In this document: one piece after another, positions 12,962 through 21,328 of the stretch
Layout of the letters: every line of letters starts with the position of its first letter
Position numbering within the stretch: position 1 is the stretch's first letter
DNA from: a virus
Virus record (IMG/VR): IMGVR_UViG_3300023301_000081
Location: 1-26,605 of that record
Reading direction: 5' to 3' (one strand)
Length of the DNA stretch: 26,605 nucleotides
Notes under the pieces: model-generated
What the model was told of the DNA's origin: nothing
The model's input: only the letters and a program-made list of their open reading frames with translations
Database searches by the model: none
Made by a program: the position numbers and the translations under genes

Positions 12962-14158
12962 ATGGCAATACCTACTACATTACCTACAGGAGATAGGACG
13001 TTAATAAATACAGTATCTCAAATTAAATTTTGTAACTCTCCTATTCATTTAAGACTACAAAACGCCGCGGAGGATACCTCTATAACCTCCGTAGCTGTTT
13101 ACCTTTGGATATGGAACGGAGCCGAAAACAAAGCTCTAGGAAAACCTAATTTTGTTTTGACTAAAAATAAGATTAGTAAATTCGATAACTATATTAGCCT
13201 CCAGATCCAGGACCAGATTAAATCCTATCTAGAAAATCCTTTAAATGCGCCTAATACCTACCAGCCTACATACTCTTTTAATGAGGTAGCGCCGCCGGCC
13301 ATTACAGGACTAGGAGTTTTTTACCAGGTCGTAGCGGATATAACCTCTACGGCTGGTACTATTCGTAATAATTACCCTACAAACTTTACTACTTTAGGGT
13401 ATCGCTGGAATTATGAACAAAACGCCGCGACAGGAAATAACGGAATAACCGCTAATGGATCTCTAGGTTTTTTAGGTACCGTTAATAAATGGTATAATCC
13501 TAAAATACATAATTATTTTTCTCAAAGTTTTAATCTGGCTAATCCTATAGCTGTAGCTACTAGCGCCAATATGATAACGACCGCTATAATAACTCCTCCG
13601 GCGGCGTTCAGTAGGTGCGCTACAGATCCTAGCCTATTAATATTTTTAAATAAACTGGGACTCTGGGAGACTTTTACGCCTCATGGTAAATTTACAGCCT
13701 CCTCCTCCATAACCTCAGAGACTACTAACAGAGCTTTTAGAGATCCGTCTACAGTAGATAACTCCTACTCTCACTCAAAACAGAGAGGAGCGCTAGACGT
13801 TTTACAATCTTATATGATTAATACAGGCTCATTAACTGAGGATATGGTAGAGACTGTAGAGCAAATTATATACAGCTCTAAAGTATATCTAATTAGATTT
13901 AAAGGAGATATACAAACCTCGGCGTTTTTAGGAGTTACTGTAGACAGTACGTTAATCTCTGTAGATAGCTTAAATATAACCGTAGACTCCGATACTGTAG
14001 GAGCGGATGATCTAGGATTTTTTAAAACATTCCAACAGATCCCAGTTACTATAAAAGACTCCGATTTTTTAAGAAAATCTAGAGTAAATGATAAAAATAA
14101 AATAGATTATAATATTATGCTGGAGGAGACTAATAACAAAATTAATAATATTAGATAA
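12962..14158 (+). CDS. Virion structural protein, probably tail-tip or baseplate associated
   Basis: A 398-residue beta-rich protein. The N-terminal part (IKFCNSPIHLRLQNAAEDTS; 'VAVYLWIWNG'; 'ISLQIQDQIKSYL') looks like an Ig/fibronectin-like beta domain of the kind seen in Bacteroidota phage tail proteins. The end, 'IPVTIKDSDFLRKSRVNDKN' followed by IDYNIMLEETNNKINNIR, also recalls tail proteins of these phages. There is no signal peptide or enzyme motif. It is sandwiched between joining proteins and the 743-aa tail protein with 1-nt gaps, so it is surely part of the late structural operon. A distal-tail or receptor-contact role is inferred, not shown. Confidence 0.6.
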   Translation: MAIPTTLPTGDRTLINTVSQIKFCNSPIHLRLQNAAEDTSITSVAVYLWIWNGAENKALGKPNFVLTKNKISKFDNYISLQIQDQIKSYLENPLNAPNTYQPTYSFNEVAPPAITGLGVFYQVVADITSTAGTIRNNYPTNFTTLGYRWNYEQNAATGNNGITANGSLGFLGTVNKWYNPKIHNYFSQSFNLANPIAVATSANMITTAIITPPAAFSRCATDPSLLIFLNKLGLWETFTPHGKFTASSSITSETTNRAFRDPSTVDNSYSHSKQRGALDVLQSYMINTGSLTEDMVETVEQIIYSSKVYLIRFKGDIQTSAFLGVTVDSTLISVDSLNITVDSDTVGADDLGFFKTFQQIPVTIKDSDFLRKSRVNDKNKIDYNIMLEETNNKINNIR

Positions 14159-14159
14159 T

Positions 14160-16391
14160 ATGGCTACATTAATTACAGGCGTATATGTTTTATTCTTAGA
14201 GGAGTTTATAAAATTGGACCTCCATAGCGATGAGTCTATATTAATGAGATATACGACTAAGGATCTACAGCAATTATCTAAAATATTCTCTCCTTATTCT
14301 AAAGATTTTACATTTCCGGCCAGCTCTAAAAACCGGGCGGCTTTTGGTTTCTTTGGAGATACTGACGTAGTAAAAGTTAATCCGGAGTCTAAATTTATAG
14401 CTAAAATATATATAGCCGGGATTTTAAAAGATACTGGTTTTATACAGCTCTCAGATATAGGCTACAGAAAAGGCGCGCCTACAGATTTTACCGGTAGTTT
14501 TAGTACGTCTATGACAAATTTAAAAGATAGGATAGGAGACGATCTAATAACAGATCTAACGGAGGAGGGGTTATTTATAGACTGGAGCCCAGCCAATGTT
14601 TTAAACCTAATGAGAGGCGCGCAAAATACAGCCGTAGACGGAGTGGCCGTTTCTTATTTTGTCCCTTTAATATCCAGTAATAGAGTCCTAGCCTATGATG
14701 CTAACCCGGACTCCTTAATAAAAGATAACGTAGCTTATGATTTATACCAGCCTAGCAATAGTACTATAGAGACTAGCGAGCTCCGGCCGGCCATGTCATT
14801 CTCTACGATCATAGAGTTAATTAAAAACAAATATAATCTAGACGTAGTAGCGCCGCTGGACCTTAGAAAGGAATATACAGAGTTAATAATCTGGTGTAAT
14901 TCAGAGGTATTTTTTAGCCCTGTCTCCTCTCTATTAACCGTATACAATCCCTTTGGACCTATACAGGCTAGGGACACTAAAAACGAGTCCGGGATCCCGG
15001 ATCCTAAAAAGTATAATCCTGTAGTAAACATTACAGATAATAGTTTTACAGTAACTAAACGAGCTTTGCCATTTACTAACTCTAATGAGTATACAGACTT
15101 TTTTAATTTTAAAATTAATTTAGGTAACGTTTTAGTAACAGGATCTACTACAGAGGCTCCAGCAATTAACGTAAAAATTATAGAGAGCGGATCCGATCAA
15201 ATATTAATATCTAAAAATTTTGAACTCCTGGAGTTTTTTACCGGATCTTTTTACCTAGCGGCGGAGCTCCAAATATTAGACAGCTATTTTACTAACGACG
15301 TTATAAACTTTTACGTAGAGGTAGAATTAAACGCGCCTATGTCCTGGAGTAATTGCCATTACGAGGTAAATTTTAAATACTACGACGGTAAAACCGGCTT
15401 TTTTAGCCGTAAAGAGTACGCAACATATTACTATACTAGCGTTTTTAACTATAACTCCGCCGACGTAGGAGGGACTAGGATAGATCTTTTTAGGTGTTTA
15501 CCTAAAGTTAAAGTAGTAGATTTTTTAACCTCCTATTTTAAGGCTTTTAATATCTCTGTTTTTGATACTAACCCAAACGATGAGCGCCTTTATTGGCTAA
15601 CTCCGGAGGATATACAGACGGATCTACTCCCCTACTCAAAAACTACGCTAGACTATACGCCGTATTTAAACTTTAAATCTTTTAAAAAGTCTACTAGCGG
15701 AGACTACAATTATTATAATTTTAAACACTTTAAAAGTGAATATAAATCTAATGTAGATTATTTATTAGCTAAAGGCCTGGAGTACGGACAGGCTGTTTAT
15801 CCTTTAGTAAAGCCTAAAGATCCTATAGAGTTTACTGTAGAGACTACGTTTTCTCTAATGGTGCCAGTATTGCTAATAGGGACTAGCGACGTTATAACCT
15901 ATTACGGATTTACAGCTAGTAAACCAGAGATCCTAGAAACCGGAGAGAGCCGCTACGAGCCTAATTATGGAGAGCTAACTATATTTTATAACGGAGGGTC
16001 TAAGGCTATAGTTAATCCTTTATCCTTTAATAACCAGCCGTTAAATAGTTACATGAAAGTATTACCATTTAATACGGAGAGTAAATCCTTAGCGTTTTCA
16101 GTATTAAAGGAGTTAGGCGTAGAGTATCCAGAGAGCCTGTACAAAAGATTTTATAAACAGCAAACAGAGCGCCTACTAGATCCTAATGTCCTCTCCCAGG
16201 AGTACGAGATAACGCTACCCCCTAACGAAATCTATTTAAACGAGGCCGCCACTATACAGGGAGGAGGCCTAACGCCTAAAGGCTTTAGATTACAAAATGA
16301 TATAATACTAGGAGAGGATTTATTCAGTATCTTAGACGCTACAATAGACTACACTACAGGAAAAACTAAAATAACTCTTTTAAATTATTAA
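14160..16391 (+). CDS. Large tail protein (tail tip/baseplate type, 743 aa)
   Basis: A 743-residue beta-rich protein. The N-terminal segment, 'LDLHSDESILMRYTTKDLQQ' then 'SKIFSPYSKDFTFPASSKN', is a pattern found at the start of Bacteroidota phage tail proteins: L-D-L, then S-K-x-F-x-x-P-x-S-x-x-N. Several modules of strands follow, with many Tyr, Asn and Asp residues and no transmembrane segment. It directly precedes the tape measure gene (2-nt gap), a place where siphophages often keep tail-tip hub or tail-associated lysin genes, although here the order is reversed. No lysozyme or peptidase motif is visible. The exact role is inferred. Confidence 0.65.
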   Translation: MATLITGVYVLFLEEFIKLDLHSDESILMRYTTKDLQQLSKIFSPYSKDFTFPASSKNRAAFGFFGDTDVVKVNPESKFIAKIYIAGILKDTGFIQLSDIGYRKGAPTDFTGSFSTSMTNLKDRIGDDLITDLTEEGLFIDWSPANVLNLMRGAQNTAVDGVAVSYFVPLISSNRVLAYDANPDSLIKDNVAYDLYQPSNSTIETSELRPAMSFSTIIELIKNKYNLDVVAPLDLRKEYTELIIWCNSEVFFSPVSSLLTVYNPFGPIQARDTKNESGIPDPKKYNPVVNITDNSFTVTKRALPFTNSNEYTDFFNFKINLGNVLVTGSTTEAPAINVKIIESGSDQILISKNFELLEFFTGSFYLAAELQILDSYFTNDVINFYVEVELNAPMSWSNCHYEVNFKYYDGKTGFFSRKEYATYYYTSVFNYNSADVGGTRIDLFRCLPKVKVVDFLTSYFKAFNISVFDTNPNDERLYWLTPEDIQTDLLPYSKTTLDYTPYLNFKSFKKSTSGDYNYYNFKHFKSEYKSNVDYLLAKGLEYGQAVYPLVKPKDPIEFTVETTFSLMVPVLLIGTSDVITYYGFTASKPEILETGESRYEPNYGELTIFYNGGSKAIVNPLSFNNQPLNSYMKVLPFNTESKSLAFSVLKELGVEYPESLYKRFYKQQTERLLDPNVLSQEYEITLPPNEIYLNEAATIQGGGLTPKGFRLQNDIILGEDLFSILDATIDYTTGKTKITLLNY

Positions 16392-16393
16392 AA

Positions 16394-18238
16394 ATGGCCG
16401 GAGAAAACCAGGATATAGAGCAAAAAATTAAATTAAATTATGATACTAACGCGGAGGCCGCGGCTAAGGAAGTAAATAAATTAGACGGATCTATAGATAA
16501 AGTAAATACCTCCCAAACGGAGGCTGTTAAATCTAATAAAAAAGTAGAGAAATCTCAAAAAGACGCTACAAAATCCTCTAAAGATCAAAAAAAGGGACTG
16601 GAGGATATGCCGGGGCCGATAGGTGGAGTAGTTAGCGGATTCAAATCTATGCTAAAGACCATGTGGGCTATAGTTGCTAACCCTGTAGGCTTAGTATTGA
16701 TAGCTATAGTAGGTAGTTTAGCGCTATTATTCAAAGCATTTACCTCAACAAAAGCCGGAGCGGAAAAATTCGACCAGGTTATGTCTGGGATAGGAGCTAC
16801 TATAGACGTACTCCGGGACCGGGTTTTAAAAGTTGCTAGCGCTATAGGTAAATTTTTTAGCGGAGATTTTAAAGGCGCTGTAGCTACAGGGAGGGAGGCC
16901 GTCTCTGGTTTTGGGGACGAGGTAAAAAAGGAGTTTGAGATAGCCGCCAATGCTACAAAATCACTACAGGAGGTTGTAGATGCTATGCGAGGCTTGGGAG
17001 TTGCTAGGGCAAAATTAGACAGAGATTTAGCGGAATCAGAAAGGATATTAACAGATGTAAACGCGACCTATGCGGAAAAGAAAAAAGCCTTGGAGGATGT
17101 TTCTACAGCTGAGGCAAAGCAAACTAAGCAGGAGCTAGCTAATGCCGAGAAAAAACTAAAAGCTATACAGGATCAAAACGCGCAAAGTGATTCTAGCGCG
17201 GAGGCTTTAGATGCTGAGGCGGAGGCACAAATAGCGGTATTTGCATTACAGCAAAAGTCCTCAGAAAATTTACGTAAAGTTGCGGATTTTAATAAGACCT
17301 TAGCTGGTGAGGAGGAATCTCGCAGAAAGACAATAGCAGACGCCGCCTCCGCCAGAGCAAAAGTAAAAGCCGATGCCGACGCCGCGGAGGCAAAGCGGAT
17401 ACAAGATTTAGCAACGGAAAAAATAAATACTGAGGCCGCCGCTACCAGAGCCATACAAGACCTGCAGGACAAAACGGAGGAGGAAAAATTAGCTAGGCAA
17501 AAACAGCGAGATTTAGATGAGCTAGAAGCCATTAAGCAAAAAGGAATAAATATAGAGGAACTTCTAAAATTAAACAGCGAAAAGTATAATATTTTAGAGG
17601 ATGAGTTAATAGAAAAGCGCCGACTAGAAAAAGAGGAAAAAGATAAAAAAGCCAAGGAAGATAAACTAGCGGCCGACAAAAAACAAGCGGAGGAGGAGGC
17701 AGCAATAGAGACAGCTAAGCTAGATCAGCAAAAAGCTATTGAAGATGCTAAGTATGATTTATTAGACCAAGGCTTAGGAGCGTTAAAAAATATTTTCGGC
17801 AAAAATAAGAAAATACAAAAAGGTATTTTAATAACGGAAAACGCTGTAGCGCTCTCTAAATTAACTATGAACACTATAGAGGCTGTTAGTAAAGATAACG
17901 CCGCCTCTCCTTTAACGTTAGGTATGCCATGGAGTGGAATACATTTAGCTACCGGAGCTATAGGAGCCGCTAATATTATAGCATCTACAGCTCAGGGATT
18001 AAAAGCTTTAGGAGGAGGGAGCGCCGGAACTGCTCCAAACTTAGGAACCGTAGGAGGAGGAGGAGGTGCTAGTGCTGCTCCGTCCGTAGCGTTTCAATCC
18101 TCTAGCGAAAATCAGATCGCGACGTCTATAGCGGATAATACTAACGCTCAACCTCCAGTAGAGGCTTACGTAGTTTCTAGTAGTATGACTACGGCCCAGG
18201 CGTTAGATAGAAATAAAATTGAAAGTAATAGTATATAA
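16394..18238 (+). CDS. Tape measure protein
   Basis: A 614-residue protein with the tape measure layout. A charged N-terminal coil comes first. A hydrophobic stretch at about 90-117 (WAIVANPVGLVLIAIVGSLA) can cross a membrane during DNA ejection. Long Ala/Lys/Glu coiled coil covers about 200-455. A second, weaker hydrophobic part follows, then a Gly/Ala-rich linker (GGGSAGTAPN; GGGGGASAAP). The end, 'AYVVSSSMTTAQALDRNKIE', is typical of Bacteroidota phage tape measures. At the usual 1.5 angstrom per residue it would set a tail of roughly 90 nm. No chaperone pair with frameshift is seen next to it. The gene ends where a promoter-like element and the secreted protein gene begin. Confidence 0.85.
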   Translation: MAGENQDIEQKIKLNYDTNAEAAAKEVNKLDGSIDKVNTSQTEAVKSNKKVEKSQKDATKSSKDQKKGLEDMPGPIGGVVSGFKSMLKTMWAIVANPVGLVLIAIVGSLALLFKAFTSTKAGAEKFDQVMSGIGATIDVLRDRVLKVASAIGKFFSGDFKGAVATGREAVSGFGDEVKKEFEIAANATKSLQEVVDAMRGLGVARAKLDRDLAESERILTDVNATYAEKKKALEDVSTAEAKQTKQELANAEKKLKAIQDQNAQSDSSAEALDAEAEAQIAVFALQQKSSENLRKVADFNKTLAGEEESRRKTIADAASARAKVKADADAAEAKRIQDLATEKINTEAAATRAIQDLQDKTEEEKLARQKQRDLDELEAIKQKGINIEELLKLNSEKYNILEDELIEKRRLEKEEKDKKAKEDKLAADKKQAEEEAAIETAKLDQQKAIEDAKYDLLDQGLGALKNIFGKNKKIQKGILITENAVALSKLTMNTIEAVSKDNAASPLTLGMPWSGIHLATGAIGAANIIASTAQGLKALGGGSAGTAPNLGTVGGGGGASAAPSVAFQSSSENQIATSIADNTNAQPPVEAYVVSSSMTTAQALDRNKIESNSI

Positions 18239-18240
18239 TT

Positions 18241-18260
18241 AAAAAAAAGCATTACTTTTA
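18241..18260 (+). promoter_or_regulatory. A8 / TACNTTTA promoter-like element upstream of the secreted protein gene
   Basis: Eight A's (18241-18248), 4 nt, TACTTTTA (18253-18260), then TAATC. The TTTATAATC stretch is identical to that upstream of the primase gene (5998-6006). The following ATG is 33 nt further. Together with the terminator at 18674 it would make the gene a separate transcription unit. Confidence 0.4.
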
Positions 18261-18292
18261 TAATCTAATTTAATTAATTAAACGTTTTTTTT

Positions 18293-18649
18293 ATGAAAAA
18301 ATTACTAGTATTATTTTTGTTTTTTAGCCTAGCGTTTACGCTAACAGGCTTTAGTCCTCCAGATAAGGACCAGGGCCAGGTTACAATTATCAAAGCGGAT
18401 CTAAGTATAGACCAGGCTATAACGGCTACGGCTGTTTATAGTGTATCTAGTACGGAGATATGTGAAAGTTTAGATTCTATGACCTCTACGATTTATAAGG
18501 AGGATCATTTATCTAGTTTACCGGAGTATAATTATAGGAATATATATAAATACTATACGTATACAGAGGCTCCTAAAAATTTATACTTAAAAAATAACAA
18601 ATATCTAAAAAAAATAAATTACTTTTATAAAGATTTTCATTCTGTGTAA
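18293..18649 (+). CDS. Small secreted protein of unknown function (moron)
   Basis: A 118-residue protein starting MKKLLVLFLFFSLAFTLTGF, a clear Sec signal peptide (two Lys, about 15 hydrophobic residues, cleavage likely near residues 18-22). No lipobox cysteine is present, so it should be released to the periplasm rather than lipidated. The mature part is about 95 residues, Tyr/Lys/Ser-rich (YNYRNIYKYYTYTEAPKNLY) and unrecognised. It has a promoter-like element in front, its own strong terminator behind, and interrupts the structural genes between tape measure and protease. These are marks of a moron: an inserted gene acting on the host, for example in superinfection exclusion or envelope change. 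A lysis accessory is possible. Confidence 0.7.
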   Translation: MKKLLVLFLFFSLAFTLTGFSPPDKDQGQVTIIKADLSIDQAITATAVYSVSSTEICESLDSMTSTIYKEDHLSSLPEYNYRNIYKYYTYTEAPKNLYLKNNKYLKKINYFYKDFHSV

Positions 18650-18673
18650 GTTTATTATTGGTTAATTATTCTT

Positions 18674-18712
18674 AAAATCCGTTAGTTTTGCTAAATTCTA
18701 ACGGATTTTTTT
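18674..18712 (+). terminator. Rho-independent terminator after the secreted protein gene
   Basis: AAAATCCGTTAG (18674-18685) pairs perfectly with CTAACGGATTTT (18698-18709) over a 12-nt loop, followed by more T's. It is a strong intrinsic terminator that ends the moron transcript and probably also reduces readthrough from the tail genes. Confidence 0.85.
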
Positions 18713-18729
18713 ATTTTTTAGAATATATT

Positions 18730-18750
18730 AAAAAAAAATAACTACATTTA
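18730..18750 (+). promoter_or_regulatory. A9 / TACNTTTA promoter-like element upstream of the protease-scaffold gene
   Basis: A run of nine A's (18730-18738), 4 nt, TACATTTA (18743-18750), then the ATG 24 nt further at 18774, the same distance as at the primase gene. It lies right after a strong terminator, where a new promoter is needed for the capsid genes, and this strengthens the promoter reading. Confidence 0.45.
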
Positions 18751-18773
18751 CGTATAAAAGTTTATAAAATAAT

Positions 18774-19979
18774 ATGAAAGTTTATGAGTTAAAGCTCCAA
18801 AAAGGAGGTAAAGGCGTTTTTAGGATGAGTACTGTAAAAGGTCCGGCCATAGAGGACACGCTTTTATACTTTAAAAAGGAAACTAAAGACATTTCTTTTT
18901 TTGCCGATGAGGAAAAACGTATATTTTACGCTCCGGCTATGATCCCTAACCTAAAAATTTATCGGAATAATGTAAACGGAGAGCCGGCGGAGGTATTTTA
19001 TACAGCGGAGACTGTAGCGGAGGCTCAGATAAACTATTTTAGGCAGAACGGAAATAGATCTAACAATATAAACCACGCTCTAGAGGATATAGAGGGCGTT
19101 TTCCCTTTTGAAAGTTGGATAATACAGGATTTTGCTAGCGATAAAGCTAAAACTTTAGGTTTTAACCTACCTAACGGTACCTGGATTATGGGTTATAAAG
19201 TAGATAATAACGAAGTTTGGAAAAATATTAAAGAGGGCGACCTAGACGGCCTATCCATAGAGGCTACAAATTTAGAACACATATTTAAAAATGATATAAC
19301 GATGAGTAAAAACAAAAAAAATGTTTTCGCATTTTTCAAAGAGGGCCTAGACGCGCTTTTAACTAATGCGGAAAAATTCGAGGGAGAGATCGCGGAGGTA
19401 TCTAAGTGGTGGCAGACCGTAGTTAATACTACTTTCGCTATCGGAGATACTGTAGAGCGTAAACCTTTGGACGGAGAGACCGAGGCTAAACCGGTAAACG
19501 CCGGAGAGTTTGAGTTAGAGGACGGACGAAGAATTTTAACAGATAGCGAGGGCGTTATCCGTTATATTTTTGATGCGCCGGCCGGAGCTACAGATCCTCC
19601 AGCCGCTACAGAGGTTATGGCCGGAGAGACTCCAGAAACTCCAAAGGAGACGGAGGAGGAAAAAAAGGCTAGATTAGCTAAAGAGGCAGAGACAGCCGCG
19701 GCCGCTACAGATCCTCCAGAGCCTCCAGAGCCTCCAGAAAAAGAGGCGGAGTTAATGGATGAGATAATCTCCTTAAAACAGACCATAGCAGAGCTAGAAG
19801 CTGACAAAGTAAAAGAGGCTACAGATCTAGAAAAAATGAACGCCGAGTTGGTAGCTATGAGAAAACAAACTCCAGCCGCCGCTAGTATACCTCTAACTCC
19901 TACGATATCCCAGCATACAGAGGAGAAAAAATACGAGGATATGAGTAACTACGAAAAAACTATTTTTAACAGATCTTAA
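18774..19979 (+). CDS. Prohead protease (XkdF type) fused to a scaffold-like domain
   Basis: A 401-residue protein. Residues about 1-172 match the XkdF / Peptidase_S78_2 family: 'FYAPAMIPNLKIYR', 'VFYTAETVAEAQINYF', 'NINHALEDIEGVFPFESWII' (likely catalytic H101), 'GTWIMGYKVDNNEVW', and 'LDGLSIEA' (likely nucleophile S161). Residues about 177-401 are acidic and Ala/Pro/Glu-rich, with the repeat PPEPPEPPE and a coiled coil (ELMDEIISLKQTIAELEADK), as expected for a scaffold. An in-frame ATG at 19302 (residue 177, MSKNKKNVFAFFKEG) sits exactly at the domain border and could start a separate scaffold, as in lambda C/Nu3. The capsid gene follows after one small gene. Confidence 0.8.
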   Translation: MKVYELKLQKGGKGVFRMSTVKGPAIEDTLLYFKKETKDISFFADEEKRIFYAPAMIPNLKIYRNNVNGEPAEVFYTAETVAEAQINYFRQNGNRSNNINHALEDIEGVFPFESWIIQDFASDKAKTLGFNLPNGTWIMGYKVDNNEVWKNIKEGDLDGLSIEATNLEHIFKNDITMSKNKKNVFAFFKEGLDALLTNAEKFEGEIAEVSKWWQTVVNTTFAIGDTVERKPLDGETEAKPVNAGEFELEDGRRILTDSEGVIRYIFDAPAGATDPPAATEVMAGETPETPKETEEEKKARLAKEAETAAAATDPPEPPEPPEKEAELMDEIISLKQTIAELEADKVKEATDLEKMNAELVAMRKQTPAAASIPLTPTISQHTEEKKYEDMSNYEKTIFNRS

Positions 19980-19988
19980 AACTTTATC

Positions 19989-20228
19989 ATGTCAGAAGAA
20001 AAAAAAGAAAAAAAACAAACTCCAGCCGAAATACAAGCCAAAAAAAACGCGGCCGAAATTAAAGAGAATGGATTTTTAAATCCGTTTAGCCCTGGAGTAA
20101 CCTATCCAGCCTATCTAGCTACTTTAAAAGCGGATGAGACAGTAGAAAAAAATTTAAAAGGTAAAATATCTAACGCGGAATTAAAATGGCTGTTAGATGA
20201 TTTACAAAACCTAAAAAAAGATAAATAA
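19989..20228 (+). CDS. Small charged protein between scaffold and capsid genes
   Basis: A 79-residue Lys/Glu-rich protein. It has a highly charged helical start (MSEEKKEKKQTPAEIQAKKN), a hydrophobic centre (NGFLNPFSPGVTYPAYLATL), and a helical end (ISNAELKWLLDDLQNLKKDK). It lies 9 nt after the protease-scaffold stop and 2 nt before the capsid gene, so it is probably co-translated with capsid proteins. It may be a minor head or assembly protein, but I recognise no defined family. Confidence 0.65.
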   Translation: MSEEKKEKKQTPAEIQAKKNAAEIKENGFLNPFSPGVTYPAYLATLKADETVEKNLKGKISNAELKWLLDDLQNLKKDK

Positions 20229-20230
20229 TT

Positions 20231-21271
20231 ATGAGTGTAGTTTTTAGCGGTACTAAGTTACCACAAAGCGAAATTAAAGACATTCAATCTGAGATTTACT
20301 CAGACTGGGGGACCTTTAGAGAAAAAGACGTAAATATCCAGGAGGGCCACAAGTCCGGTACTGAGGTTTACGAGAGTAAAGTAACGGTAAATAACAAAGC
20401 CTATTCTAGTGGACCGGTAGAGGCCGACGGTACGGCGGAGTACGCTGTAGACAGATCTACTGTAAACTTAGTTAAAACTATGTTTAGTGACGTTATAGAT
20501 TATACTACGCTATTAGATACGCGTTTTGAAAAATCTATGGCTAAAGGAGCATTTAAAACCGTATCTACTGAGTTTGATAACGCCGTATTACAGTATATTA
20601 CTCCGGCTATCTCTCAGAGTATGGAAGAAATGACATGGGACGGTGCTACGGAAGCTCAACAAATAGCTATTGCTGCTTTAACTCCAGGCGCTGGGCAAGG
20701 ATCAATTAGCGCGGCGGCCCAAACTTTAGCGGCGGCTATGCCTACAAAATTAGTAAACAGCTTACCGGCTACTATTTTATATAACGACTCTCGAAGTAAA
20801 GCGACTCCAGGAGCCGGTTTAGGAGACTATGTTAAAGTAGCGGCTACTGCTTATACGGCGGCCACAATAGCGGCGGAGTATACTAAAATGTTTAATGGAA
20901 TTTTGCCAAAGGTTTTAAATGATAAATTAAATCCGCCTGTAATTTACGCTCCTTTAGCGGACCGTCAATTAATGCTGACAGCTAATAACTCCGTAGGAGC
21001 GGCCAGTAATAAAAACTTTTTATTTCCTACAGAGGATTTAAACTCTAAATGCTTCTACCAGGGAGTAGAGGTTAAATTTAAGCCTTTAGTAGGTTTTCAT
21101 ATTATTAGCCCAGCTAAATATTTAATATTGTTATTTGATTTAATCAATGATATGAATATCCTAGAGACTGGAAAAATGCCAGCCGGAGCGGATCAGTACT
21201 ACTATAAAAATGTACAGGCGTTCACTACCTGGTGCACAAACCAGAGATATATTACTCTTTACGGAGGATAA
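20231..21271 (+). CDS. Major capsid protein (HK97-like)
   Basis: A 346-residue protein placed directly behind the protease-scaffold genes, of normal size for an HK97-fold capsid protein. Features fit: an extended N-terminal arm; a segment with 'FEKSMAKGAFKTVSTEFDNA' as the spine-helix candidate; Ala-rich A-domain helices (ISAAAQTLAAAMPTKLVNSL); 'PPVIYAPLADRQLML'; and a beta-rich end with 'FKPLVGFHIISPAKYLILLF'. No removable delta domain is obvious, so scaffold function probably lies in the upstream protein. It ends with a hairpin 15 nt downstream that may stabilise the abundant message. Identification rests on context and fold-like pattern. Confidence 0.8.
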   Translation: MSVVFSGTKLPQSEIKDIQSEIYSDWGTFREKDVNIQEGHKSGTEVYESKVTVNNKAYSSGPVEADGTAEYAVDRSTVNLVKTMFSDVIDYTTLLDTRFEKSMAKGAFKTVSTEFDNAVLQYITPAISQSMEEMTWDGATEAQQIAIAALTPGAGQGSISAAAQTLAAAMPTKLVNSLPATILYNDSRSKATPGAGLGDYVKVAATAYTAATIAAEYTKMFNGILPKVLNDKLNPPVIYAPLADRQLMLTANNSVGAASNKNFLFPTEDLNSKCFYQGVEVKFKPLVGFHIISPAKYLILLFDLINDMNILETGKMPAGADQYYYKNVQAFTTWCTNQRYITLYGG

Positions 21272-21285
21272 GATACTAACAAAAT

Positions 21286-21309
21286 CCTCCTAGGTTAATC
21301 CCTGGGAGG
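21286..21309 (+). terminator. Hairpin after the capsid gene, weak terminator or mRNA stabiliser
   Basis: CCTCCTAGG (21286-21294) pairs with CCTGGGAGG (21301-21309), 9 bp with one G-U pair and a 6-nt loop. Only three T's follow before A-rich sequence, so it would be an inefficient terminator. Partial termination or 3' protection of the capsid mRNA is likelier. Confidence 0.6.
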
Positions 21310-21328
21310 TTTAAAAAATATATAGATA

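Noticed and set aside
17173-17679. Long minus-strand frame opposite the tape measure
   Set aside because: A Ser/Ala/Phe-rich mirror of the Glu/Lys/Ala coiled coil, with no promoter and no sensible composition. It is a shadow of the plus-strand gene.
19562-19807. Gly/Ser-rich minus-strand frame opposite the scaffold region
   Set aside because: Its GGSGGSGG sequence arises from the PPEPPEPPE repeat on the other strand. Not a gene.
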